Shown here: piece after piece, positions 24,654-36,199 of the stretch
How the letters are laid out: each line of letters opens with the position of its first letter
How positions within the stretch are numbered: position 1 is the stretch's first letter
Origin: Jacaranda mimosifolia
Taxonomy: Eukaryota > Streptophyta > Magnoliopsida > Lamiales > Bignoniaceae
Assembly: GCA_018894105.1 (NCBI GenBank)
Contig: CM032124.1
Coordinates: 4,759,501-4,823,500, forward strand
Direction of reading: 5' to 3'
Length of the DNA stretch: 64,000 nt
Position numbers and translations under genes: made by a program
The notes under the pieces: model-generated
The model's database searches: none
What the model was told of the DNA's origin: nothing
Seen by the model: the letters and a program-made list of their open reading frames with translations, nothing else

Positions 24654-24999
24654 TGTTAAAGAATGAACCATGGGCCTAATTCAACCTCAAAAACTAGCTC
24701 AAGATGTTAGGATTGCCCAATATCATATATCGAGACCACAATTTATTTATTTCACCGATATGGGACACTAACACACCTCGCACACGTCTAAGAATGAACT
24801 TTTTGAGTATAAAATAATATGAAATGGGTGGCCCAACAATACTGGGCAACTTAACATCTGGAATGGTGCTCCGATACCATGTTAAAAAATGGACATTGGG
24901 CCTAATTTAACCTCAAAAGTTAGCTCAAGAGGTGATGATTGTCCAATACCATATATAAATACCATAATTTATTTATTTCACTGATATGGAACACTAACA
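24654..24999 (-). mobile_element. TRIM: 346 bp miniature LTR retrotransposon
   Basis: Two 120 bp direct repeats (24654-24773 and 24880-24999) read on the minus strand as TGTTAGTG...TTTAACA. The repeat at 24880-24999 is followed on that strand by TGGTATCGGAGC, a tRNA-Met primer binding site with one mismatch, directly at the LTR border. The interior is only 106 bp and ends with a short purine-rich stretch (GTGCGAGGTG) before the second LTR. An exact 5 bp target duplication GATAG flanks it (24649-24653 and 25000-25004). No coding capacity; it would depend on another element's proteins. Confidence 0.9.
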
Positions 25000-25184
25000 G
25001 ATAGTTTAAACTAAGCTGTGCAATCTCCACAGTCAAACTTGATTTCTGCTAGCTCGGTTCACGGTTTTAATGAATTAAGTTATTGTTGCAGGTGGTGCCG
25101 TGGTGTAGAAGTTGTTCTAGCAAAAGAAGGAACTTTGAAGAATTAAAATCGATCGAATCTTACGGCTAAAACTAAAAAATTTTA

Positions 25185-26791
25185 GGGAATATTGCATTTT
25201 ACACCCTTGTGAAAATGGAAAAGAGCAAAAAACTCTCTTATGAAAAAAAAAAAAAAAAAAAAAAAAAAACAAAGGTAATACACCCCATTGTGATTTTAAA
25301 AAACATGCACACTGCCTCCCCTACGTGATTTGCTGCAATTTAGCCATAATTTCAATATATAAAGACTACATTACCCCTAATTCCTTCATATATTTTCAAT
25401 TTTATTTATTTATTCTTTTTAAATATATTTTTATATATCTTTGTCATCTCCTTCATACCAGTTTTTTTTTATTTTTAAATTTAAAAACTATTTTTAATTT
25501 TTTTGTTTATTCATCTTTCTAGTTTATTGTTTTTTTATTTATATATATTATATATACTAATATAAATATAAAATATATAATATAATAAACATAATATGAT
25601 ATATAAATAATACATTATAAATACATAAATATATTTATGTATATATTTATTATACATAAATATACATAATATATATTAATAAATAAATATTTTATATTTA
25701 TTTTATATAATAAACCCCACCCCCACCCCATCTTAAAATTTTATCTATAAAATTTAAATAATTTTTATTTATATCTTTTTTCTTTCTAATTATTTATTTT
25801 AAATTAAATATTATATATATTTATGAAAATATATATTATATTTATATAAATATATATTTTTATAAGATATCTATATTTATCTATTTGTTACCATATATAT
25901 ATGATAATATACATATTATAATAATATATACATCATAATACATATATGATAAGATACATAATAACATATAATACATATATGATAATATATATATATAATT
26001 ATTTAATAATCTACCCCCCAACACACCCCTCACCCCCTTTCCCCAAACCTTATGGGCTGCCATGGCAGCATTGTGGCCGAATCTAGCCAGATACCAGATC
26101 CGGCCACTGACTGCCATGGCGGTCGTCGTTTTTTATTTATTTATTTATTTTTTATTCTCAGATAACCATGGAGGCCATCTCTGTGAGCGGCGACCTCTAT
26201 GGCTGCCTGCAAAAGCGTAGAGACGGCCTCCATGGCCGCATTTGCAGGCAACCATGGAGGCCATGTCTACGAGCAGCGGCCATGGAAGCTGCCTCCACAA
26301 AGGCAGCATCCATGGCTGCCTGCAAATGCAGTCATGCCGCCGCTCGCAGGAGGTGGATGCCATGACAGCTTTTTCTGGCGGCCATGGCCGCCGCTCGCGA
26401 GGTGGGGGAGGGTTGGGTGGGTTGCTGGGGAGTGGGGAGTGGGTTTATAAACATGTATATATATAATATATATACATATATTTCATATATAAATATGTGA
26501 ATGTAGGTATATATATAACTATATTTTATATTTTATATTTTTTTTAGATAGAAGGAATCTGAACCGTCAATTTTTTTCAATAGATTCAACGGTTGATATT
26601 TAGGGGCAAAATTGATATTTCATCAGCAAAAACTCTAGAACCAACCTCACTTGCCATGCATGATTTGCAACTCTAGTTGGAGGAGAGTAATTTGATATTT
26701 TCTTAAAAACATAAGGGGGGTATTGCCTTTTTTTTTTATAAGGAATTTTTTGCTCTTTTCTATTTTCACATGAGGTAAAACCTAATTTGCC
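25185..26791. mobile_element. TIR element with GC-rich core (MULE-like)
   Basis: The left end (from GGGAATATTGCATTTTACACC) and the reverse complement of the right end (GGCAAATTAGGTTTTACCTC) form an inverted repeat of about 85 bp, with the conserved block GTGAAAAT-GAAAAGAGCAAAAAA. The ends lie in A/T runs (AAAAAATTTT left, AAAAAAATTT right), so the target duplication cannot be fixed; 9 bp is possible, as in Mutator-like elements. The interior holds long poly-A, AT-rich tracts and a GC-rich segment at 26040-26440. No transposase is seen. Confidence 0.65.
26040..26440. repeat. GC-rich island with GGCCATGG repeats and hairpin
   Basis: Stands out from AT-rich surroundings. It is built from repeats of GGCCATGG/ATGGAGGCC and TGCCTGCAAA. 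GCATTTGCAGGCA (26238-26250) and TGCCTGCAAATGC (26317-26329) form an exact 13 bp inverted repeat that extends to about 20 bp with one mismatch. Several frames stay open on both strands only because the repeat lacks stops. It may be captured host sequence, as in Pack-MULEs, but no gene of origin is recognised. Confidence 0.6.
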
Positions 26792-27084
26792 AAAAAAATT
26801 TATATGTGTGACAGTGTGAGCTTATGTACTTTAGCCTGGAGGTTTCTAGCTGCCTATTTCGAATTTGCATTGGGTCTTGTAAAGTTTGTGGTTTGCTTGT
26901 CATGTTTTGACTAATATTTGTAATGTTATTCTTGCACTTTTATTCCTATGGATCCTAAGTATTAATATTTATATTTTTGTGCTTGGGAAATGTGAAGTCT
27001 CTAAAGATATATTTATATTCTCGCATTTTTTAATGCTTAGTTACTCTGATACATTTAACACCATTCTCTTGAAAATTAGGGTGT

Positions 27085-27350
27085 AAAAGGACGCCAAATA
27101 GATTGGAGATAAATCATTCACATCCGTATTTGATTAATTCATACAATGTTTATGTTTGTATTTGGATCATGAATATTCAGATAATGACATCAAAATTCGA
27201 ATTTGGCAGATGTTAAATGAATTATGATATATCCATATTTCACTGTAGTTATTCAAAATCTGAGTTTGATTGTAATTACTCAAACATCCATATTCAATTG
27301 TGATTATTCAAATATTCAAATACATTGAATATTTGAGTTTAATCTATAAT
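27085..27350. mobile_element. hAT-type remnant related to 34276-35089
   Basis: Starts with TAGGGTGTAAAAGGAC, close to the TIR at 34276 (TAGGGGTGTAAACGGATA), and contains the same kind of subterminal words ('TTTGATTGTAATTACTCA', 'ATATCCATATT'). The other end is not identifiable. Partial copy. Confidence 0.4.
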
Positions 27351-27379
27351 TATTATATCTTACAGAAGATCAGGTAATA

Positions 27380-28260
27380 AATTGAGGAAATAACTGCAAA
27401 GAAATTGATAACAAAACACACAAGATTTAACATAGTTTGGTGACATGGCCATCTCCACAAAAGAAAAGATGAATTTTATTTATTTCAAATCAAAAGTGCC
27501 AAGTTCTACAAATGTCACGAGAACACTCAACTCCCTCATTTCTATCTCCAAATTACGAAACTCTCTTAAAATTAGTCCAAAACTCTTTTGAATAGGGTCT
27601 TAAGCTGAGAAAATAAGAACATGGGGTTTAAATACAAACACCCCCCCCCCCCCCAAAAAAAAAAAACGGCAAAACATCCCATTAGGCTTATGTTGCGTGC
27701 CATTTCTCACCTCCAAGACTTAAAATTTCAAGTCATATTCAACAACCTTTACCTTGACTTGAAATTCTTCGCCCATCATCTTCATTTCCCCTAAAGGGCA
27801 ATCATATGAGTTTACAAATATTTATCAAATTCAAGCAATACTTAAATTTGATTCCTAAAATAGCTTTAGTCAACATATCCGCTAGATTATCTTTAATCAC
27901 AACTTTGTTAACTAAGAAGATACCGTGGAATATCATATTTCAGACAAAGTGATACCTCACAATCATGTAATTTGTTCTCTCATGAAATACTTGATTCTTC
28001 AACAAACTTATGATACTCTGATTATCATAAAATACTGTAGTAAAGAACTCATACCCATATTATAAATCAACCCCTTAGCCAGATGCCTTCCTTCACGCCT
28101 TCAGCCAAAGCTGTGTAAACAACCTCTCTTGTAGATAATGCAATTAATGACTACAAACTCACATTCCACCTAAAAGTATGACACGAAACACAAAAGATAT
28201 ATCCTGTCCCTATCAAATGCATATTAGACAGGACGATACCTCGATGCACCTCGGTCTTCA
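27380..28260 (-). pseudogene. Ty1/copia remnant: RNase H end and adjoining LTR-like sequence
   Basis: Read on the minus strand, 28260 to about 27830 gives RNase H wording of copia pol (GTGYIFCVSCHTFRWNVSL, IALSTREVVYTALAEGVKEG), then after several frameshifts a region matching FHERT and ADMLTK motifs in decayed form (YFMREQIT, NLADMLTKAI). The purine-rich TTGGAGGTGAGAAATGG follows at about 27700-27720, and the sequence to 27380 may be part of an LTR. Heavily mutated, with no intact frame and no 5' portion. It includes a (C)14(A)n tract near 27643. Confidence 0.7.
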
Positions 28261-28389
28261 TGTTTAGCAACAAATCTAGTAACTTAATTAATAAGCAACG
28301 GATTTCATACAAATATAATATCTGGATTTTTAAATTGTGACATTTAGTATATCAATGACACTAAACGCCAAACAGCTGTTAGGTAATAG

Positions 28390-28545
28390 AATTTAGAGGA
28401 AATTACACCGACATCCCATGAACTTTCAGTTATTGCCAACCATCCCCCAAACATTAAAAATCATAGCAATAAGATCCATCACCCGAACTTTGATCAGATC
28501 ACGTTCGGGCCCACACATAGGTGTCGTCAAATGTAGACATAAAAA
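28390..28545. repeat. Possible fragment of a dispersed element
   Basis: Begins GAAATTACACCGACATCCC, a terminal phrase I associate with dispersed repeats in plant genomes. Only one end is visible here. Low certainty. Confidence 0.25.
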
Positions 28546-28559
28546 ATATAAGTAATTTT

Positions 28560-28720
28560 TCTGCGCAAAATGCCAAACATTTGGTAGGTTAAGAGGGAAC
28601 TTTTTGAAAAATGTTTAATGTTCAAAGACTACACCAAACGCAAAAAGAAAGCATTTGCTGTTCCCTAGTCAGTGTGACCCCTAGTCAGTGTGAAGGCATA
28701 CAAATTGCATTTTCTTAATT
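28560..28720 (+). repeat. NLR upstream segment, copy 1
   Basis: Shares the words GCAAAATGCCAAACATTTGGTAGG, AATGTTTAATG...CAAAGACT...CACCAAAC and CCCTAGTCAGTGTGA with 30600-30850, and the first of them with 2428-2462. 'CCCTAGTCAGTGTGA' is itself doubled here. No coding sequence nearby, so this may be the only trace of a third NLR copy. Confidence 0.6.
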
Positions 28721-30569
28721 AATTCTTTTCTGTTTATTAAATTGTGAATATATATATTTTTTCTGTCCACCTTGTTAATGTGAATCATTAACAAGTTGCA
28801 AGTTGCTAATTAACTATATATATTCTGTCCAACTTGCATACTTTTTTCCGATTGATTGCCTCATCAAACCAATTAAGGATTTCATAAGGACAAAATTGTG
28901 CTTGAATTAAATCAATGATGCTGACCAATGGTAATAAAATATCTCTTATGATCTCTTAGTTAATTTATATATGTTTACTTTGGCTCTCATCCTGAAAATT
29001 AGCATCTCCAGCCTGATAGTATGTATTAAGAAATCCCCAGTTGCCTCATTATATTTGTTTCTTTCTCACTTCATGTGCCCACAAGTCACATGGACTATGT
29101 TCAAACCTCGATATGGGGGACACTTTGCAAATAAATTTCAAATATGCTCTAAAGAAATTATTTGTAAACACCATAAATCCACAACAATATTAGCTTCAAT
29201 TTTTTGGGCCGAAGAGCAAGAATTACAGCAATGATCATTATAAATACGTCAAAATTATCAATTTTGCTCCGTAAGTAGGTAGGGATCATTAATTGTGCAC
29301 TTTTATGTGCATTTGATTATACAATTTGTACTTTAATTTACTTGATTTGATAATAAGATAATATTGATTTATTGAAAGAATAATATTCTTTCAAAAAAAA
29401 AAAAAAAAAGGGAAAAATACAAAGACGTTGAAATTAATTCTACCGAGATAATTTTTTACCAACGTGCCTAATTATTTCTGGCCAAACTATAACCACTTGC
29501 CAGCCCTTGGTTGAATTGCCAAGTTTGCCTCATTGCTAGAAATCATTAATATTTTAAAATTTTAATTTGCCCTTTATGTGCTTTTTATGTGATCTATACA
29601 TTGATTTATTTGATTTAAAAATAGGGATTTATTTTGATATAAAATTAAAAAAAATATTATTTTGTTGAAAGGATAATATTTCGTCATTTGTAATGCTCTC
29701 TTTCCAAGGAATAAATAAATAAATAATTTGCGGAGATGGCAACTAACACTCTAATTAAAACAGAAAACCTTCACCAAAAATCAGAACAATGATCGCTAGA
29801 AAATCCTTTTGATATGTGTAGGTATTGATCCAAATTAACAATAAGTAGTATTGATCATCTTGTGTATATATATTCGTCTAATAATAATAATAATAAAGCA
29901 TCTACCTCTTTTGATGTGGTACATGGAATAAACAATACTAATTAAATATGTGAAAATAGTATTGAGAATGAACACATAATATATAATTAATTAACATAAA
30001 AAAAAAGGTTGCATGTTAATATTTTTAAGTAATGTAAGAATTAATACAATCCTAAGCTGGCCATAAAAGCTTTAATTGAAATAGATATTAAGAAAATAAT
30101 AGAGTGATAACATTAATAAAATATTTAAATATATTAGCAGAGTATAATTTTTAGAATAAAAAATAAAAACAAAAACAATATAAAGATGTGTTGTAATAAA
30201 ATATTAAAATCCTTTTACAAAATTACCATAAATAATTTAGTCAATTTAAACCAAATTAATGACTTGTATTTTTGCTGAGAGAAAGAGACATTGCATTAGT
30301 ATCAGAGTACATATATATATATATATATATATACTTGCTTCGGCATCAAAAACATAATAAGTAATTGAAATTCGCCTTTCTTAATTATAGAATACATAAT
30401 AATAATTAAATTAATTGCTACTATGACACAACTAGGACAATTGGTGCATACCATATATATCTATACATCACTATTTCTTTTCTTGTTACTCAATCATTTT
30501 TCATAAAAATATAATTTATCCCACAAATTTAATTTAACTGGTCTACTACTAGAGAAATAATTGATGTGA
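28721..30569. other. AT-rich intergenic sequence, no gene seen
   Basis: An 87-codon frame at 28971-29234 has no recognisable similarity. 29290-29400 and 29575-29690 share a weak repeat ('CTTTTATGTG', 'TTATTTGATTT', 'GAAAGATAATAT'-like words). Simple repeats include (ATA)n near 29880 and (AT)n near 30312. Confidence 0.4.
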
Positions 30570-30599
30570 GTGGATGATATCGAAAGAAATTGTGTTTAC

Positions 30600-30960
30600 T
30601 GCACAAAATGCCAAGCATTTGGTAGGCTAAAAGGGAAAATTTTGGGGCAGTTAATCAGCAACTTTATTTTGATATTCTTCTTCTTCTTCTTCTTCTTCTT
30701 CTTCTTCTTCTGTCAAATGGCTTCCACTTTTCTATATTATAACAGGATTAATGCGCGCTGAGTCCGAAAACAAAATGTTTAATGAACAAAGACTTGCACC
30801 AAACAAAATACGAAAGCATTTTATATTCCCAGTCAGTGTGAAACATAGCAAATTGGAACAATTTTTTTTATTAATCTGATCGCTACTGGCGACAGGCTTG
30901 CTATGTTTAAAATTTTGAGGTAATGTGAAACCATAAATGCCAAGTCTAAATTATATATAA
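30600..30960 (+). repeat. NLR upstream segment, copy 2, with (TTC)12
   Basis: Contains the same word series as 28560-28720 and, at 30896-30946, the block shared with 8370-8420 upstream of NLR-1. A (TTC)12 microsatellite occupies 30675-30710 and creates a false run of phenylalanine in one frame. Confidence 0.7.
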
Positions 30961-31582
30961 ATAGACTCTAACAACTAAGAAGGGGCTTTCTACAGTCCGA
31001 TAGGGTTGTATCTACCAAACAGACCCCAATCAATAGGATTTAGTCATTTATCATTTAATATGATTATCTTTTTGATATTGACAACACATAAATAAGCGCA
31101 ATAACTATATTGACCCTCTTTAGCACTAGCAATGACTATTGTACGTTATTTATGAATTTTTCATATCACAATTTAAAGAAATATGTAGCTACACTTGATA
31201 GCAACATGTTCATCAAATTTTGATATTAATTTTATTAAGTTAATTTATTTATGTAAATATTCTAATCTCAATTAATGTGGTTCTTAAATATCCAAAAACT
31301 TTTCTTAGCACTAGTAGTAACCACTTTTAAATTATTTAAACATTTTTCACATTATAATCTTAAGAAAAATATAGCTACACTTGATAATGACATAACTTTC
31401 ATATTTTGACATCAATTTTATTAAGTTAATTTATTTATGTAATATTCTAATCTTAGTGTATCATCATTAAATGTCCAAAATTAATTTTTAGTTCATTTAC
31501 TAATAAATAAATATATATATATATATATATTTTGTATTCAAGATAATTTATTTGCACAATTATTATTTCCATTATCATTTCA

Positions 31583-31584
<2 letters not shown>

Positions 31585-31640
<56 letters not shown>
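31585..31640. repeat. (TTA)n microsatellite
   Basis: About 18 uninterrupted trinucleotide units. Confidence 0.95.
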
Positions 31641-31641
<1 letters not shown>

Positions 31642-31823
31642 TGTGTTTATAAATATATTATAATGAATTTATATTTTTTGTAAATAAATTATTAAGAAGT
31701 AGCCATTTGAGATGACAATTACATTTTTATGTAAATAAGTATGCTAGTTCAAATATTGATTTTTAACTTTTGTGATTGTTATTTGTGCAAAGATAAATAT
31801 ATCTTTTATACTATTTCATATTA

Positions 31824-32152
31824 GGGCCCATTGGATTTTATTTCCACACCCACTCTTTTCATTTTCTACTATTTTAGAAATAGAAATCATCATTTTTTAG
31901 AAATTTTTGCCCAACATAATTTTTATTTTTATTTTCAAAATAAATTTTTCAATAACTTATATATCTTTTCCCAATAATTTATATATTTTTTCTCTCTCTC
32001 TCTCTCTTAAAACCAACATAATCATTACATTTTCAACATTTTAACCAAATACATTTTCATTTTCACATTACATCACATCACATAATTAATTCTCATTATT
32101 TTAAAAATATTAAAAATAAAAATTAAAAATGAAAATAAAACCAAACAGCCCC
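31824..32152. mobile_element. Tourist-like MITE upstream of NLR-2
   Basis: 329 bp flanked by TTA (31821-31823 and 32153-32155). The terminal inverted repeats are GGGCCCATTGGATTTTATTT at left and, reverse-complemented, GGGGCTGTTTGGTTTTATTT at right. No coding. Size, TIR start (GGG-C-TTGG) and TTA duplication fit PIF/Harbinger-derived MITEs. It ends about 230 bp before the NLR-2 start codon. Confidence 0.75.
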
Positions 32153-32384
32153 TTAGATCTCTTTAAAAATAATGTAAGGTTCGAATTTGTCAAGTAGGCA
32201 CAACATCTACTTAACAATAGAATGCATGGACTAAGAAATTGAAAGAGTACTCATCTGTCTGCCAAAAATTTTATTTACTCGATCCAATCTCTCCCCAATA
32301 CAGAGAAGAGGGGGTGGAAAAAAAAAAAAAAAGAACAGAGTCAATCTATCTATCTATCGATTTATCTCTATCTATCCCGGATCA

Positions 32385-32837
32385 ATGGCGTACGCTGCAG
32401 TGACATTCCTGCTGGAAAATTTGACCCAGCTAATGAAATATCATGTTGATCTGGTCTCTGCCGGTGCGGAAAATGAGCTGGAGCAGCTAAAGGATGAGCT
32501 TGGTTTATTCAAGGCCTTCCTTCAGGAGACAGCGGCGAAGAAGCCACAGAAGAAGGAGGCCTTGGGAGAATTGGAGAGGCAGATTAGAGAAGTTGTCTAT
32601 GATGCCGAAGACACCATTGACAACTGTCTGGCGCAGGCAGCGGCAGCAAAGGCCAAGCGCCGAGGTCACAATCCAGAGCGTGTCAGCCTGGAAAAGGAGG
32701 TTATTATGTCCCTTAGAGAAGATAAGCTGAAACCGATTTTCCACAAGGCCAGGATGGACTTTGCTAATTTTATGCAAATTTGCGACGGATCAGACACGGG
32801 CTTGGAAGAATTAGCTGGGACGACCAGAGTGAGAAAG
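32385..32837 (+). CDS. NLR-2 exon 1: Rx-type coiled-coil domain
   Basis: 151 codons from ATG 32385 (context ATCAATGGCG), encoding the N-terminal coiled coil of a CC-NB-ARC-LRR immune receptor: MAYAAVTFLLENLTQL at the start, a DAEDTID motif near residue 81 (the EDVID-type motif that contacts the NB-ARC domain) and a basic stretch near residues 92-104. The frame ends AGAAAG followed by GTAAAG, a good 5' splice site at 32838, in phase 0. Reading past the splice site gives only VK and a stop at 32844. The partner exon is at 47505. This exon itself is intact and the best-preserved host coding sequence in the window. A (TCTA)n-like tract lies in the presumed 5' UTR (about 32345-32380). Confidence 0.85.
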
Positions 32838-34275
32838 GTAAAGTAAAACATACTCAATTCTATTCATATTTTTACTAGAATTCATATTCAGAGACCTTCA
32901 ATTTAATAGTGGAGGTTTCGAAATCACATTAAATCACGTATGCTTTGCTCTTTAGCATTTTCCTGGAATATTTTTCAACTTCTAAAACAACCCTAAAAAA
33001 TATAATTCCAATCATTATTTCAAAATACAAAATTTCTATATACAAATAACTCCTACCAAAACAATCTCAAAATAACCTGTATTCTAAAAACCACACCTTG
33101 CCCCACATACCTCCTTACTTTCTCACTTTACCTTTTGCATCACTCATTCATTTATTACTATCTTACTTCACTCATCTATATATATATATATATATATATA
33201 AATTTACTAGTTATAAAATTCTAAAACTAATGTTTAAAATTTTAATTAAATTTAATTAAATATTATTTATATTATTATTAAATAATTTATTTACTACATA
33301 AAGCACTAAATTAATTAATTAATTACTTATTAATTAAATAATATATTTAGTTCTATTTAATATTTAATGTATCAATTAAATAATATATTTATTCATTTAA
33401 TAAATAATTTAAGATGTTTTAATTTGATATAATAAATAAATTAATCTTCTTCAAAAAAATTAATCTTAAATATTAATCTTTAGATTTATTTAAAATTATA
33501 ATAAAATATTTAATTATTATTTAATAATATATTAAATTTAATAAATTAATATTAATATAATTAAAATAATTATCAAGAATATTAATTAAATTTAAGTAAA
33601 AATTATTTGATTGTGTACTAAGTAATTTATTTACTAAATAATGTATTAATTAAATAATGAGCTAAAGTAATTAAATAATTGATTAAATTAATTTATTTGA
33701 TTATTTAAATACTTTTTATTTATATATTAATCATGGTTTATGTTTCATTCACGTATAATTAAATATTATGTTTATTTGTTTCATAAATAATTTAAGATGA
33801 TTTAATTTCATAAAATATAGAATAAATTATTTTTTTAACTTGATGAATTGCTACAAGTATTACATATATAAGTTATTAAATAAATTATTTTATTTAAATC
33901 AATAATTAAGTTTTATTTGTACATAAATTAGAAATAATAAATAGTTAAATTATTATATTTTAATTAATAAATAGTAATTATTTATAATTAATGTACAATA
34001 ATTAATTTTTTTTATATAAGCCGACATCAACAATTATGACATAATTATGGTATTAGCCAATTTTTTATAATTATGATTTAATAAATAATTAATATTTATT
34101 AATAAGTATTTTCTTCCAAGTAATGCATCATTTGCTAATGTTAAATTTATTAAAATATAATTTTCATAATAAATCATCAATTAATTTAATTACACATCAT
34201 TTTATTACAATCATATATCAACATTACACACATATAAACACACACACATACACATCATCCAACTATAAATATATA

Positions 34276-35089
34276 TAGGGGTGTAAACGGATATTAAAGA
34301 GATCGATACACTGTTTTTACATTCCTATCCGTTTAACTTTTCGACTATTCAAATATGGATACGGATACGGATTTAATGAATATTTAAAAATAATATCCGA
34401 ATTTGTATCCGTCAGATATCGATAAAATTTGGATATATCTGTATTCGATTGTAATTATTCAGATGCATTCATATTTGATTAAACTTATTCGTGTTCAAAT
34501 TATTTTTTTAATATTTATATTCGATGATAATTATTTAAATATCTATTTACAAATATTCAAATCCGTGAATTTACGAACTTATATCACATACATATTTTAA
34601 TTAACAGAAGGAATTATATAATTTCATTAAAAAGAAAGCAATCAAACAAATAGCATAATTCTAATTAATAATTTACTTTATAATTAATTAATATTAGTAA
34701 TGGTATTTAAGTGTTTTAAGTATAAAGTCAGCCAACAATAATTATGTTAATTAACTTTATTCTTCAATTTTTTTCTTTATATTACAATAATTTTTTAAAT
34801 TTATTCTTTTTTTCTTTCCAATTCTTCAATTATAATTTACATATATACATATACAAATTATGAGATTTTTATTGAAAAATATAAAGAATATGTTACTTAA
34901 TAAATATGTATTCGGAGCGGATATTAAACAGATCAAATATGCATTTACCATATTCATATCTATTTATAATCGGATATCTACTACTCAAATACAGATAATA
35001 TCCGCATTAAAATGATGCGGATAAATTTTATATAAACGAATATGAATGTGGACGGTAAATAAATTTTAAAATATCCATTTACAGCCCTA
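34276..35089. mobile_element. Non-autonomous hAT-type element
   Basis: 814 bp with terminal inverted repeats TAGGGGTGTAAACGGATAT and ATATCCATTTACAGCCCTA, flanked by an exact 8 bp duplication AATATATA (34268-34275 and 35090-35097). 8 bp is the hAT target size. The interior is AT-rich with repeated ATCCG/CGGATA words near both ends, which may act as transposase-binding subterminal motifs. No transposase ORF. Confidence 0.8.
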
Positions 35090-36199
35090 AATATATATAC
35101 ATATATTACATAAAAAAATCGCTTTCACCCCACAAACCCAACAAAAATTCAATTGATTTAATATTTACAGTAAAATTTGTCTCCTTTCAAAATAAAAAGA
35201 AACAATTACCTCATTCTCAATTCATTTTTTCTGTTTTTTCAAAACAAAAAGAAAGGCTTGACACATTCTCCAAAATTTTCCCAAAAGCCCATTCTCCTAA
35301 AGTATTTCCCAAAAATGCCCAAAATACAAAAGAACAATGGTAGTCTTTAAAAATGATGTGCTTGTTACTCGCTTCCTCCCTATTTTTGGCTTTGCTGCTT
35401 TGTTTTCAGTTTGTGTTGGTTGTGTGTTTCACTTTATTGAATGAGTTTTTATAGTTTTTTTATTTGATGAAATAACCGAAGAAAAAAAAAAAGGATCTAA
35501 ATTATATGAAGTACCTATTCCGGATTAATTTATGTATTAAAACGAAAAAATAGGAACTAAATCCAAAAAAAAAAAAAAAAAAACGTTATATTTGCTTTCA
35601 TAAAAAAAACTTCTCTATTTTTTTCCTTCTTCTTCTTCTTCTTTTTGAACTACTATCTCCCCCCCCCCCCCTCAAAGGTTAGTTATTCATCCCATATTCC
35701 TTTTATTTTTAATTGTAGAATGAGTTGTGAATAAAAGTGATTCCATAGTTTCTTCAGTTCCCTTTCTATTCTTTAGATTGAAATTAAGTTAGTATTATAA
35801 ATTTAATATAAATAAAGATCAATCAAAATTTTTGAAAATGAGGGTAACACTTACAAGTGTTACGTAGGGTACAGTATTGGGCCAAACTGTATTTTGTTAT
35901 AATATATATGTCATAAATGTTTATAACTGACAATGACCTCAAAGTCACCTGACTAGAAATATTAACTTGGCAATAGTAATTTCTTTTGTCTTTATTCTTT
36001 TATATTAAAAAAATGTTATTATTATGTACATCATTTGTTTCTTACTGGGTGTGCGCTATATAGTATCATGAATGCCACGACTTATATGGAATAGCATTAC
36101 TGATGTTATCGTAGGTACAATGACTTTGAAACTTGATTTTTATCTTTCATTTGTCACTCCCTAATATTCGCACAACTTCTTACAACAAATTAATGTACC

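Noticed and set aside
24654..24999. 5S-RNA-containing Cassandra-type TRIM
   Set aside because: The LTRs contain no 5S-like promoter or stem sequence; only the size and PBS resemble TRIMs in general.
26145..26466. Several ORFs on both strands in the GC-rich core
   Set aside because: The open frames result from GGCCATGG repeats lacking stop codons; products are low-complexity and differ by frame.
28971..29234. 87-codon ORF
   Set aside because: No recognisable domain, composition like translated AT-rich noncoding DNA, no neighbours or signals supporting a gene.
32494..32777. Overlapping ORFs on both strands of NLR-2 exon 1
   Set aside because: Shadow frames of the coiled-coil exon, which has the clear NLR similarity.
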